DNA from: Phyllobacterium myrsinacearum
Lineage (GTDB): Bacteria > Pseudomonadota > Alphaproteobacteria > Rhizobiales > Rhizobiaceae
Length of the DNA: 64,000 nucleotides
Reading direction: 5' to 3'
Assembly (NCBI RefSeq): GCF_014138285.1
Contig: NZ_JACGXN010000011.1
Coordinates: 62,001-126,000, forward strand
Below are positions 18,305-26,442 of the stretch, in pieces. Each line of letters opens with the position of its first letter. Position 1 is the stretch's first letter. The position numbers were made by a program, and so were the translations under genes. The notes below the pieces were generated by a model that did no database searches, was not told the DNA's origin, and was given only the letters and a program-made list of their open reading frames with translations.

Positions 18305-19018
18305 ATGAATGCTGATGAACAGAAACTTCTCAGTGGCCTTTTTGATCGTACAAGGCAAGCGGCCGATACCACACGGGACCCTGAAGCCGAACGTTTCATT
18401 GTGGACCAAATCAAGAGTCAGCCGTCGGCTCCCTATCTCTTGGCTCAGGCCGTCATCGTCCAGGAGCAGGGTCTTAATGCATGTCACGAGCGTATTCAGG
18501 CTCTGGAAGCCCAAGTGAAGGATTTGCAGAATGCCGCGCCTGCACAACCGCAGTCGGGTGGCTTGTTGGGTTCGATCTTCGGCAGTTCCCAAAGTGCGCA
18601 ATCATCTCCACCGTCTCCCGGCCGTTTCAGCGGGCCTTGGGGTGGGGCAGCTCCCCAGGATGGTTATGCGCCGCAGGGGCAGCCACAACAGGCCGGGCGC
18701 TGGGCGGCACCGCTGCAATCATCGGCTCAAGGTGGCGGCTTTTTGCAAGGAGCATTGAGCACGGCAGCCGGTGTCGCGGGCGGCGCTCTCATGTTCGAAG
18801 GCATCAAGAACATGATGGGCGGAAACTCGTTGTTTGGCGGGTCAGGCGGTGGAACCGGCAGCGTTCCGCAAAGCGGTGCCGGCGAGACGGTCATTAACAA
18901 CTACTACAACGATGACAAGAACACTGACACGCAGAACAATGACGCCGAGATGGATCGTCTCGACGACGCATATGACGATTCATTGGACACTGATACCGAT
19001 GACGACAACGTAGCATAG
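18305..19018 (+). CDS. DUF2076 domain-containing protein
   Basis: A 237-residue protein of the DUF2076 family. The N-terminal helical part (MNADEQKLLSGLFDRTRQAA, DPEAERFI, then a coiled coil CHERIQALEAQVKDLQ) is typical. A proline/glycine/glutamine-rich middle follows, then a Gly-rich segment (GALMFEGIKNMMGG) and a very acidic Asp-rich tail. Function is unknown. Relatives are described as putative periplasmic ligand-binding or envelope-associated proteins, but no signal peptide is seen here. It is monocistronic, with AGGTGAG about 5 bases before the ATG. Confidence 0.85.
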   Translation: MNADEQKLLSGLFDRTRQAADTTRDPEAERFIVDQIKSQPSAPYLLAQAVIVQEQGLNACHERIQALEAQVKDLQNAAPAQPQSGGLLGSIFGSSQSAQSSPPSPGRFSGPWGGAAPQDGYAPQGQPQQAGRWAAPLQSSAQGGGFLQGALSTAAGVAGGALMFEGIKNMMGGNSLFGGSGGGTGSVPQSGAGETVINNYYNDDKNTDTQNNDAEMDRLDDAYDDSLDTDTDDDNVA

Positions 19019-19229
19019 AGCACGGTCCGAGCAACGACGTCTCATTCAACCTGTAATCAGCTGGGCTCGGACCGCTCCGCTCGCCACCATAAGTGAGCAC
19101 CCGAAAGTGGACGGATGTTGCGGCAACCATAAAGGACTGAAATTTTTTTGGTGCGAAATCGGTTCTGTGGTCTGGCGTTTCTGCCACGCCCGGCGTTGAA
19201 ATCAGCCGCGAGCCAAGCGGGGTTGTTGC

Positions 19230-19500
19230 CGCCCCGATATGGCGCCGCTTTCTTTAATTCCAGCCTTATTCTGCTGCCATGCCAGCGCTATAGCAATCCA
19301 GATCCGCTGACGTTGTGCGCCAGAAAGTTCATCCATGGGCCTTTCGGCAAGTGCGACAGTTTTGGTAGCGGTAAGCGCGGCAGCCACCGCTTCGTCAGCC
19401 ACAATCGGCGGTGCCATCAAAATAATATCGCGCCATGTTGCGATCAGGATTGCATCGCGCGAGATGAAACAACTGGGCCTTCGGCCATAGACAAAATATC
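19230..19500 (-). pseudogene. Remnant of an ABC transporter ATPase (siderophore-uptake type)
   Basis: On the minus strand a frame reads RYFVYGRRPS near its start and later AAALTATKTVALAERPMDELSGAQRQRIWIAIALAWQQ in consecutive short stretches. This is the helical domain and LSGxQRQR signature of a FepC/FhuC-like ATPase, with the second Gly of LSGGQ changed to Ala. Walker A and Walker B are both absent and the frame runs unnaturally into the downstream regulator. It is a decayed internal fragment. Confidence 0.65.
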
Positions 19501-19523
19501 GGTATTTCGAGCGCCGCGAAGAA

Positions 19524-20207
19524 TCAGACGACGGACTTGACCCGTTCCCAGCCATTGGCGAGGTGAACGTCCAGTTCGCGGGCCAAAGTCTCGGCATCGC
19601 GAGCCTCAAGAGCTGCGATTATTCTTCCATGTTCGGCAACGGCACCTGCCCATCGTTCAGCCCCTTCATGTCCGATAAAACGGACACGTTTCACGCGTGA
19701 TTGCAGCAGCCCGTGAACTTCGGCGAGGGGGGAGTTGTTGGCCAGGGCGACAATGCCGGTGTGAATTTGCTGATTCAGCTTGTAGTACTCAAGCCGCTCG
19801 CCGGCATGGTAATGTTTCACCATCGCGTCGTGCAGCGATCTTATTTGCGCAATCCCCTCATTGCTTGCCTCCGTGCATGCTATGCGTCCTGCGAGCATTT
19901 CCATGGACCGGAGGACGATAAGCATGTCCTCGACGTCTTTCGCCGAGAAACGCTTGACCACGGCACCGCGGCTTGGCACCAGCTCGACCAGCCCTTCACT
20001 GGCCAGGAACTTCAGTGCCTCCCGCAGCGGTGTGCGCGAGACGCCAAGTTCTTCACCGAGCTGGTTCTCATAGATGCGCTCGCCAGGTTGCAGATCGCCC
20101 TCGATGATCATGTCACGCAACCGTGTGACTATCTCGCCATGCAGCGATTGGCGGGAGATTGTCGCTAATGTGCGACGCCCTGCTTGCCCGGTCATCTCTG
20201 AAGCCAT
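19524..20207 (-). CDS. GntR/FadR-type (FCD) transcriptional regulator
   Basis: An FCD regulator of about 227 residues from ATG 20207. The wHTH reads GERIYENQLGEELGVSRTPLREALKFL and the FCD domain contains YKLNQQIHTGIVALANN and AEHGRIIAAL. A GGAG site lies about 10 bases before ATG 20207. A longer frame to 20270 adds an unlikely N-terminus. It is divergent from the PdxA2-Tct cluster and probably controls it. A TGTATACA site sits between them. Confidence 0.87.
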   Translation of the reverse strand: MASEMTGQAGRRTLATISRQSLHGEIVTRLRDMIIEGDLQPGERIYENQLGEELGVSRTPLREALKFLASEGLVELVPSRGAVVKRFSAKDVEDMLIVLRSMEMLAGRIACTEASNEGIAQIRSLHDAMVKHYHAGERLEYYKLNQQIHTGIVALANNSPLAEVHGLLQSRVKRVRFIGHEGAERWAGAVAEHGRIIAALEARDAETLARELDVHLANGWERVKSVV

Positions 20208-20311
20208 TGCTGTTTTTTCTCCACTCACTTTTACCCTGGTTGCCTGGGTTATCAGCTCCCATTCTCGCACCGGTTGCAGAAAAATGATATCCCACTAATA
20301 CGTTATTCGTA

Positions 20312-20329
20312 ATACTGTATACAAAATAC
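20312..20329. promoter_or_regulatory. TGTATACA-centred site, candidate FCD operator
   Basis: ATACTGTATACAAAATAC contains the perfect 8-bp palindrome TGTATACA at 20316-20323, close to the TTGTATACAA type of site used by several FCD regulators. It lies between the divergent regulator and the pdxA2-like gene. The assignment is by position only. Confidence 0.45.
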
Positions 20330-20387
20330 TTGCAACCTGGAAATTTTGGCTTTATCTGTGGTGGCAGGTTAGTCGGAGGAGATTTTC

Positions 20388-21443
20388 ATGGTGACGAGCG
20401 ATCCAGCTGACAAAGCAGGCACAAGGCGACCGGTTCTGGCTTTGGCCATGGGAGATCCGGCCGGAATCAGTTCGGAACTGACGGCTAAAATACTCTGCTT
20501 GCCGGGGCTTCGGAGCGCCGCACATTTCATCGTCATCGGTGACCGCCGTATCCTGGATGACGGCGCAGCGATTGCGGGCGTCAAGCTAGACCTTGATTAT
20601 CGCGCGGCAAACGATGTGCCGATCAACCCGGCTGAACGGCCCGTCTTCGTTGATCTTGGCCATCTCGATCCTGCGGATGTCACACGTGGCGAAGCGACAC
20701 TTGCCGGCGGCACGTTCGCGACTGAGAATTTTCGTTTGGCGCTGCATCTGGCTGACAAAGGCCGCGTCGATGGCATCTGCTTCACGCCTTTCAACAAAAA
20801 GGCGATGCGCTATGCTTATCCCGGTTACGACGACGAGATCCGATTTGTCTCCGACGTGTTGTCATTCAAAGGAAAGATGCGTGAATTTAATGTCCTGGAA
20901 CGGATCTGGAATGCACGGGTAACTTCGCATATCCCGCTCTCTGCAGTGTCCGCTCATCTCAGCGTGGACGCTATTCTGGCGGAGCTTGAATTGACTGCTG
21001 CTTGCTTGCGCCTTGCGGGAATCGACGATCCGAAAATTGCCGTAGCGGCGTTAAATCCGCATGCCGGTGAAGGCGGCAGCTTCGGATTGGAGGAAATTGA
21101 AATCATCGAACCGGCAGTGGCGCAGGCAAAGGCAGCGGGTTATGCCGTGGAGGGGCCATTTCCTGCCGATACTGTCTTTCTGCGCGCGCTGAAGCAAGGC
21201 TTCCACGCTGTTTTGACCATGTACCATGACCAGGGCCAGATCGCGATGAAGATGATGGGCTTCGACAAGGGGGTAACCATGATGGGAGGTCTGCCATTCC
21301 CACTTTGCACCCCGGCTCATGGCACCGCCTATGACATTGCCGGGCAGGGGGTCGCGGATGTCGGGGCCTCGCGTGAGGCCGTGCTGTTGGCGGCGAGAAT
21401 GGCTTTGCGTCAGGCAAATTTGAAAGAAACGTCCTTTGCATAA
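20388..21443 (+). CDS. PdxA2-like 4-phosphoerythronate/threonate-type dehydrogenase (PdxA family)
   Basis: A 351-residue member of the PdxA family of metal-dependent NAD(P) beta-hydroxyacid decarboxylating dehydrogenases. The start motif ALAMGDPAGISSEL is present. The three metal-binding histidines are visible in SHIPLSAVSAHLS, NPHAGEGG and MYHDQGQIAMKMMGF. PdxA2 proteins in catabolic loci act on phosphorylated four-carbon acids after a DUF1537 kinase, or on cis-dihydrodiols in terephthalate breakdown (TphB). No DUF1537 kinase or dioxygenase gene lies nearby, so the substrate is open. CGGAGGAGA precedes the ATG. It is the first gene of a cluster with TctCBA and a SAF-domain oxidoreductase. 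Confidence 0.85.
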   Translation: MVTSDPADKAGTRRPVLALAMGDPAGISSELTAKILCLPGLRSAAHFIVIGDRRILDDGAAIAGVKLDLDYRAANDVPINPAERPVFVDLGHLDPADVTRGEATLAGGTFATENFRLALHLADKGRVDGICFTPFNKKAMRYAYPGYDDEIRFVSDVLSFKGKMREFNVLERIWNARVTSHIPLSAVSAHLSVDAILAELELTAACLRLAGIDDPKIAVAALNPHAGEGGSFGLEEIEIIEPAVAQAKAAGYAVEGPFPADTVFLRALKQGFHAVLTMYHDQGQIAMKMMGFDKGVTMMGGLPFPLCTPAHGTAYDIAGQGVADVGASREAVLLAARMALRQANLKETSFA

Positions 21444-21520
21444 CACTGATTAATGAAAGCGGGCCGTTCCACCGGGTGGGAGCTTGTGGCGGGGCGGTCC
21501 GACAACCGGGAGGAACCTAC

Positions 21521-22504
21521 ATGTTCAAGAGAATGACATGGGCACTGCTTATGGTCGCAGCAGCCACCCCTGCACTTGCCTTCGAGCCAATAAAGCCCGT
21601 CGAGTTTGTGGTGACATCGGGTCCGGGCGGCGGTACCGACAATTTTGCCCGAACGGTACAATCCATCATCGCCAAACATAAATTGATGAACGCCTCGATC
21701 GTCGTTACCAACAAGGGCGGTGGCAGCGGGGCTGAGGGCTTTGTCTACGCAGCCGGTTATAAAGGCGATCCCTACAAGCTGACATTCGGCACCAACAATG
21801 AGTATCTTCTGCCAAGTGTTGCTGCCGTTCCCTACAAACCGGAGGATCTGACGCCTGTCGCTGCACTCGCACTGGACGAATTCCTGGTCTGGGTGAATGG
21901 CAAATCCAAGATGACCGATATCAAAGCTTTCATCGAGGCAGCGAAAGCCAAGCCGAAGGCAGTCCAGTTTGGAGGTAGCCAGTCCAAGGATACTGACCAG
22001 ATCCTCGTTTCCACCATCGCTGACGCGACAGGGGCCGAGTTCCGCTATATTCCGTTCAAGAGTGGCGGCGAGGCAGCCGTTCAACTGGCCGGCGGGCACA
22101 TCGACGCCAATGTAAACAATCCCAACGAAAATCGTGGTCAGTGGCAGGCCGGCATGGTGAAGCCGCTTTGCGTCTTCCGGCCAGACCGCTTTCCGAAGAG
22201 CGAACCGGTACATGACGGGAAAGGCTGGAACGATATTCCAACCTGTGCCGAGGCTGGCCTTGCTGTCCACAGCTACCGGATGCCGCGCACTGTCTGGTTG
22301 CCGGCCGGCGTTGACGAGGGCGCTGTCGCCTTCTATCGCGACGTCCTGAAGAAAGTCTCCGAAACACCGGAATGGGCAGATTACGTCGCCAAAACGTCAC
22401 AGACTTCGCAGTTCATGGCGGGCGATGATTTCAACATGTACCAGACAGGAGATCGCGAGAACGTCCGCAAGGTGCTCAAACGCGAGGGATGGCTGGTCGA
22501 ATAA
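21521..22504 (+). CDS. Tripartite tricarboxylate transporter substrate-binding protein (TctC/Bug)
   Basis: A 327-residue periplasmic protein. The signal peptide ends at ATPALA|FE near residue 20. The Bug-family fold is shown by IKPVEFVVTSGPGGGTDNFARTV and later by IPTCAEAGL. GGGAGGAA is 5 bases before ATG 21521, and the in-frame ATG at 21476 would lack a signal peptide. It delivers a carboxylate to TctAB encoded just downstream. Confidence 0.9.
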   Translation: MFKRMTWALLMVAAATPALAFEPIKPVEFVVTSGPGGGTDNFARTVQSIIAKHKLMNASIVVTNKGGGSGAEGFVYAAGYKGDPYKLTFGTNNEYLLPSVAAVPYKPEDLTPVAALALDEFLVWVNGKSKMTDIKAFIEAAKAKPKAVQFGGSQSKDTDQILVSTIADATGAEFRYIPFKSGGEAAVQLAGGHIDANVNNPNENRGQWQAGMVKPLCVFRPDRFPKSEPVHDGKGWNDIPTCAEAGLAVHSYRMPRTVWLPAGVDEGAVAFYRDVLKKVSETPEWADYVAKTSQTSQFMAGDDFNMYQTGDRENVRKVLKREGWLVE

Positions 22505-22563
22505 CGTGATAGCGGGGGCGCCCAACCGGGCGTCCATGATTCCACGGTGTATCGGAGGCGAGC

Positions 22564-23064
22564 ATGGCCGTATTTGAAAAACGATCGGTTTCCCGCAAGA
22601 CGATGGAAATCGTCACGGCATTCCTGACAGCAGGGGCGGGTATGGCCATCTGCTATGGATCATGGCGAAGTGGTATCGGCTGGAGCGACATGGGGCCGGA
22701 TGCAGGTTATTTCCCCTTTTATGTTGGTGTCCTGGTTATCCTTGGGAGTTTGGTAACACTGCTGCGCACTATGTTCCTTAACCAGCATGAAGGAGAGATT
22801 TTCCTCGACCTCAAACGGGCCAAGCCAGTTCTTGGCTTCTTTCTGCCGCTCCTCGCATTCATCATCGTTTCGCTCCTGCTTGGGCTCTACGCCGGGACAG
22901 CGCTCTACATCACTGGTTCCATGAAGTGGCAGGGCGGCTATCGAGGGTGGATCTCTGCTCTTGTGGCTTTGATTGTCACCGCTCTCTTCTATCTTGTGTT
23001 CGAGATCGGCTTTCAGGTTCCCTTGCTCAAAGGGCCGATTGAAACCTGGCTCGGGATCCACTGA
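22564..23064 (+). CDS. Tripartite tricarboxylate transporter small membrane subunit (TctB)
   Basis: A 166-residue protein with four hydrophobic segments (about residues 15-35, 48-68, 88-110 and 130-150) and the typical GPDAGYFPFYVGVLVILGSL region. ATCGGAGG precedes the ATG. It pairs with TctA. Confidence 0.88.
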   Translation: MAVFEKRSVSRKTMEIVTAFLTAGAGMAICYGSWRSGIGWSDMGPDAGYFPFYVGVLVILGSLVTLLRTMFLNQHEGEIFLDLKRAKPVLGFFLPLLAFIIVSLLLGLYAGTALYITGSMKWQGGYRGWISALVALIVTALFYLVFEIGFQVPLLKGPIETWLGIH

Positions 23065-23118
23065 TCTGGATAAGCGGCGATCATCGCAACGTTCGAACCA
23101 CTTGGGAGGAAACAGACA

Positions 23119-24642
23119 ATGGGCAATTTCGGTTATCTGATGGATGGTTTTGCCACTATCATCACCATGCACCACATTGTCATTATGGTCATCGGCGTCA
23201 TGCTGGGTATCCTTGTCGGTGTGCTGCCGGGTCTTGGGGCGCCGAACGGTGTTTCACTTCTGCTGCCGCTCACCTTTACGATGGATCCGATCTCGGCGAT
23301 CATCCTGCTCTCGTGCATGTATTGGGGTGCGCTCTTCGGAGGCTCGACGACCTCGATCCTTTTCAACATTCCCGGCGAACCGTCCTCCGTTGCGACGACG
23401 TTCGACGGCTACCCGATGGCCCGAAATGGCCAGGCAACGCGGGCTCTTACTCTTGCTTTCATGTCTGCCGGCATCGGTGCCCTGGCGGGTGTGGTGATGA
23501 TCACGCTGCTTTCCACATGGGTCGCCAGCTTTGCGCTACAGTTTTCCTCGCCGGAATTCTTCGCGGTTTATTTCCTCGCTTTTGCCAGCTTCATCGGGAT
23601 GGGCACAAGCGCGCCCGCCAAAACTTTGGTCATGATGATGCTGGGGTTTGCTTTTGCCACCGTTGGCATGGACACGATCTCGGGCGGATTGCGGCTGACA
23701 TTCGGCATACCCGACCTTATCAAGGGTGTTTCTTTTCTTGTCGCCGTCATGGGTCTCTTCGGGATCGGTGAGTTGCTGCTCACCACGGAGGAGGGCTTGC
23801 GCTTTGAGGGAATCAAAGCCCGGATCAGGCCCATCGATGTATTCAAGGCATTGAAGGAAATGCCGCGCCACAGCTGGGCGATTCTGCGTTCGACGCTGAT
23901 CGGCATCTGGATGGGTATTACACCTGCTGGCCCGACAGCTGCATCTTTCATGAGCTATGGACTTGCCCGTCGCTTTGCCAAGGATAAGTCGCAATTCGGC
24001 AAGGGAGATCCACGCGGTATCATTTCGCCCGAGACTGCCGATCATTCGGCGGGCACTTCGGCACTATTGCCGATGCTGGCCCTCGGTGTTCCCGGTTCGG
24101 CAACCGCCGCCGTGATGATGGGCGGGCTAATGATCTGGGGGTTGACGCCGGGACCCATGCTGTTCATCGAGCGCCCTGACTTTGTCTGGGGACTCATTGC
24201 GTCGATGTACTTGGGCAATGTCGTTGCCGTGCTTCTGGTCCTCGCAACCGTTCCGCTCTACGCCTCGATCCTGCGGGTACCCTTTTCGATAGTCGGTCCT
24301 GTGATCGTCGCCGTCATCTTCTCGGGTGCCTACCAGATCGCCAACTCCACGTTCGATATGTGGCTTGTTCTTGGTTTCGGTGTGCTCGGCTATCTCTTCA
24401 AAAAACTGGATTATCCGATTGCACCGCTCGTTCTTGCCATGGTTCTTGGTGACAAGGCCGAGGATGCTTTTCGCCAGTCTATGCTGATGTCGAACGGCTC
24501 ACTGACCATCTTTTGGTCGAACGCACTGGTTTCCGGCATCATGGCCCTCGCACTTTTGATGCTTGTCTGGCCACTCATCGCAAAGGTCATCGGTGCATGC
24601 AGCCTTCGCTGCCGTTCTGCTGCGCATTCAGCCAAGGTCTGA
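23119..24642 (+). CDS. Tripartite tricarboxylate transporter large membrane subunit (TctA)
   Basis: A 507-residue protein with about eleven to twelve membrane segments. The family motif GVLPGLGAPNGVSLLLPLTF is near residue 35, and GALFGGSTTSILFNIPGEPSS follows. The second-half motif LALGVPGSATAAVMMGGLMIWGL is present. TTGGGAGGAAA precedes the ATG. It forms the secondary-transport channel with TctB, driven by the ion gradient and fed by TctC. Confidence 0.92.
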   Translation: MGNFGYLMDGFATIITMHHIVIMVIGVMLGILVGVLPGLGAPNGVSLLLPLTFTMDPISAIILLSCMYWGALFGGSTTSILFNIPGEPSSVATTFDGYPMARNGQATRALTLAFMSAGIGALAGVVMITLLSTWVASFALQFSSPEFFAVYFLAFASFIGMGTSAPAKTLVMMMLGFAFATVGMDTISGGLRLTFGIPDLIKGVSFLVAVMGLFGIGELLLTTEEGLRFEGIKARIRPIDVFKALKEMPRHSWAILRSTLIGIWMGITPAGPTAASFMSYGLARRFAKDKSQFGKGDPRGIISPETADHSAGTSALLPMLALGVPGSATAAVMMGGLMIWGLTPGPMLFIERPDFVWGLIASMYLGNVVAVLLVLATVPLYASILRVPFSIVGPVIVAVIFSGAYQIANSTFDMWLVLGFGVLGYLFKKLDYPIAPLVLAMVLGDKAEDAFRQSMLMSNGSLTIFWSNALVSGIMALALLMLVWPLIAKVIGACSLRCRSAAHSAKV

Positions 24643-24687
24643 GGGCCAGCCATCCTTCACTGCATGTGTTTGAAAGGATTGATCTCC

Positions 24688-26073
24688 ATGAACTATTCCG
24701 ACCACTTTGCCGGCGCCGCCCGGGCAGTCGAAGCCTGCATCGTCGGCACGGGCGGGTTTGGTCGCAGTTTTCTGGCACAAGGCCTGCACGTTCCCCTGAT
24801 GAATGTGCGTATTGCAGTCGAAATCGATAGCGCGACGGCGTCGGCGGCGCTGAAATCGGTCGGTGTCGAGGCGGTTGCCGAGTGCCACTGCAAGGAAGAA
24901 GCCACTCGCGCCTGGGACAGCGGTCTGTCCATTGCCGCGGGCGACCTTTCGCATGTTGTCCATCTGCCATTTGACGTGGTGGTGGAAGCAACTGGCCATC
25001 CGGAAGCGGGCGCCCGTCATGCCGAGCTGGCGATTAAAGCGGGCAAGCATCTGGCACTTGTTTCCAAGGAAGTCGCCAGCGTGATTGGTCCCGGCCTTGC
25101 TGCATTAGCCGCGCAAACGGGAAAAATAGTGACCCCGGTTGATGGCGATCAACCGAGCCTTCTCATTGGCTTGGTCACCTGGGCAGAGGTTCTTGGATTT
25201 GACATCGTCTGCGCTGGAAAGTCGAGTGAATATGATTTCGTCTTCGATCCTGGGACCGGTACTTTGACAAGTAACGGTACCACGATCGACGCCCCCGACT
25301 TTGCCGATCATCTCGAGCTTGGTGAGCGCGACGTTGCCGAGATCGCCGCAGCAAGGTCACGCACGGCGTCGATATTGCCCCAGCGTGCTGTCCCCGACCT
25401 TTGTGAACTCGCCGTTACATCCCAATCCGTCGCGCTCAGCCCTGACCGCCCTGATCTCCATTGCCCCATCGCTCGTATTTCAGAGGTGCCAACCTTCTTT
25501 TCTACTCGCACAGATGGAGGGCTTCTCGAAGGAGAGCGCCGGATGGACGTATTTCATTGCCTACGCCTTCCTGGCGAAGTCAGCTTTGCCGGCGGGGTCT
25601 TTGTTGTCGTCCGTTGCCGTGACGTGACAAGTTGGGAACTTCTTGCCGGGAAAGGCCACATTCTCAGCCGCAGCGGTGCGACGGCAATGATCTATCTTCC
25701 GCGTCATCTGCTGGGTCTGGAAGCTGCGACCAGTATTCTTGAAGCGGGGATCAAGGGCATATCCAGCGGCTCGCGGTTAACTCGGCCAGCCTTTGATCTT
25801 GTTGCCGTGGCTGAAGCCGATCTCAGTGCCGGAACAATGTTGACAGCAACCGGCCACCATCATGCCATTGAGAATGTTTCGTCGGTGCTCGTCCCGGGAG
25901 AGCCACTTGGCGAAGAACGGCCGGCACCCTTCTATCTCATAGCCAACCGCCGCCTGGTCCGTTCAGTAAAGGGGGGCGGCGCCATCCGTCTCAGTGATGT
26001 TGCTTTAGAAGACTCTCTCCTCCTTGAATTGCGCCGACGGCAGGATATTGTCTTTTTTTCCAACGGCGCATGA
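24688..26073 (+). CDS. NAD(P)-dependent oxidoreductase with C-terminal SAF domain (COG4091-type)
   Basis: A 462-residue protein. The N-terminal Rossmann fold carries CIVGTGGFGRSFL near residue 15, then a homoserine-dehydrogenase-like segment with PFDVVVEATGHPEAGARHA and HLALVSKEVASVIG. The C-terminal third contains a SAF-like part (DLVAVAEADLSAGTMLTATGHHHAIE). The family has been named predicted homoserine dehydrogenase with SAF domain, but in carbohydrate-acid loci it is more likely a branched or short sugar-acid oxidoreductase. ATG 24688 is preceded by AAAGGAT. It is the last gene of the pdxA2-tct operon, so the two enzymes probably act in sequence on the acid that is imported. Confidence 0.8.
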   Translation: MNYSDHFAGAARAVEACIVGTGGFGRSFLAQGLHVPLMNVRIAVEIDSATASAALKSVGVEAVAECHCKEEATRAWDSGLSIAAGDLSHVVHLPFDVVVEATGHPEAGARHAELAIKAGKHLALVSKEVASVIGPGLAALAAQTGKIVTPVDGDQPSLLIGLVTWAEVLGFDIVCAGKSSEYDFVFDPGTGTLTSNGTTIDAPDFADHLELGERDVAEIAAARSRTASILPQRAVPDLCELAVTSQSVALSPDRPDLHCPIARISEVPTFFSTRTDGGLLEGERRMDVFHCLRLPGEVSFAGGVFVVVRCRDVTSWELLAGKGHILSRSGATAMIYLPRHLLGLEAATSILEAGIKGISSGSRLTRPAFDLVAVAEADLSAGTMLTATGHHHAIENVSSVLVPGEPLGEERPAPFYLIANRRLVRSVKGGGAIRLSDVALEDSLLLELRRRQDIVFFSNGA

Positions 26074-26442
26074 CCGGGGTTGAGCGTCGTCGCGTTTCAC
26101 CAGCTTCCTGCAAGATCATTCCAGCCATCCGCAAGAAATGATTGCTGATATCGCCAGAGGCGATCGGGGCGCCGCCAATGACTTGGTTAGGCCAATTGCA
26201 GACATTCGGAGACGATAATGTCTTCTGTTGCAGGTCGATCGTCTCGACGCTATATTGCTCACGTCGGAAAAGGCAGACTTGGTTTGGTAAGCCCAAGTCC
26301 TTCTGGAAACGGAAGCTCTGTCCCTGCCTTGTGCATGTGTTCCCCTCGACGAACATCGGATGCTGTCCAAGCGTCTATTGTTCGTCCGTGTGGTTCTCAG
26401 AATGACGAACTGCTCCGGTCGAACGACCCAAGCGAGTAGTTC
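26074..26442. other. Intergenic region, possible decayed coding sequence
   Basis: About 370 bases. A minus-strand frame from 26356 runs through this region into the end of the SAF-domain gene and has protein-like composition (GGAPIASGDISNHFLRMAGM). No start signal or known family could be recognised. A plus-strand promoter for the monooxygenase gene is expected here but is not obvious. Confidence 0.3.
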
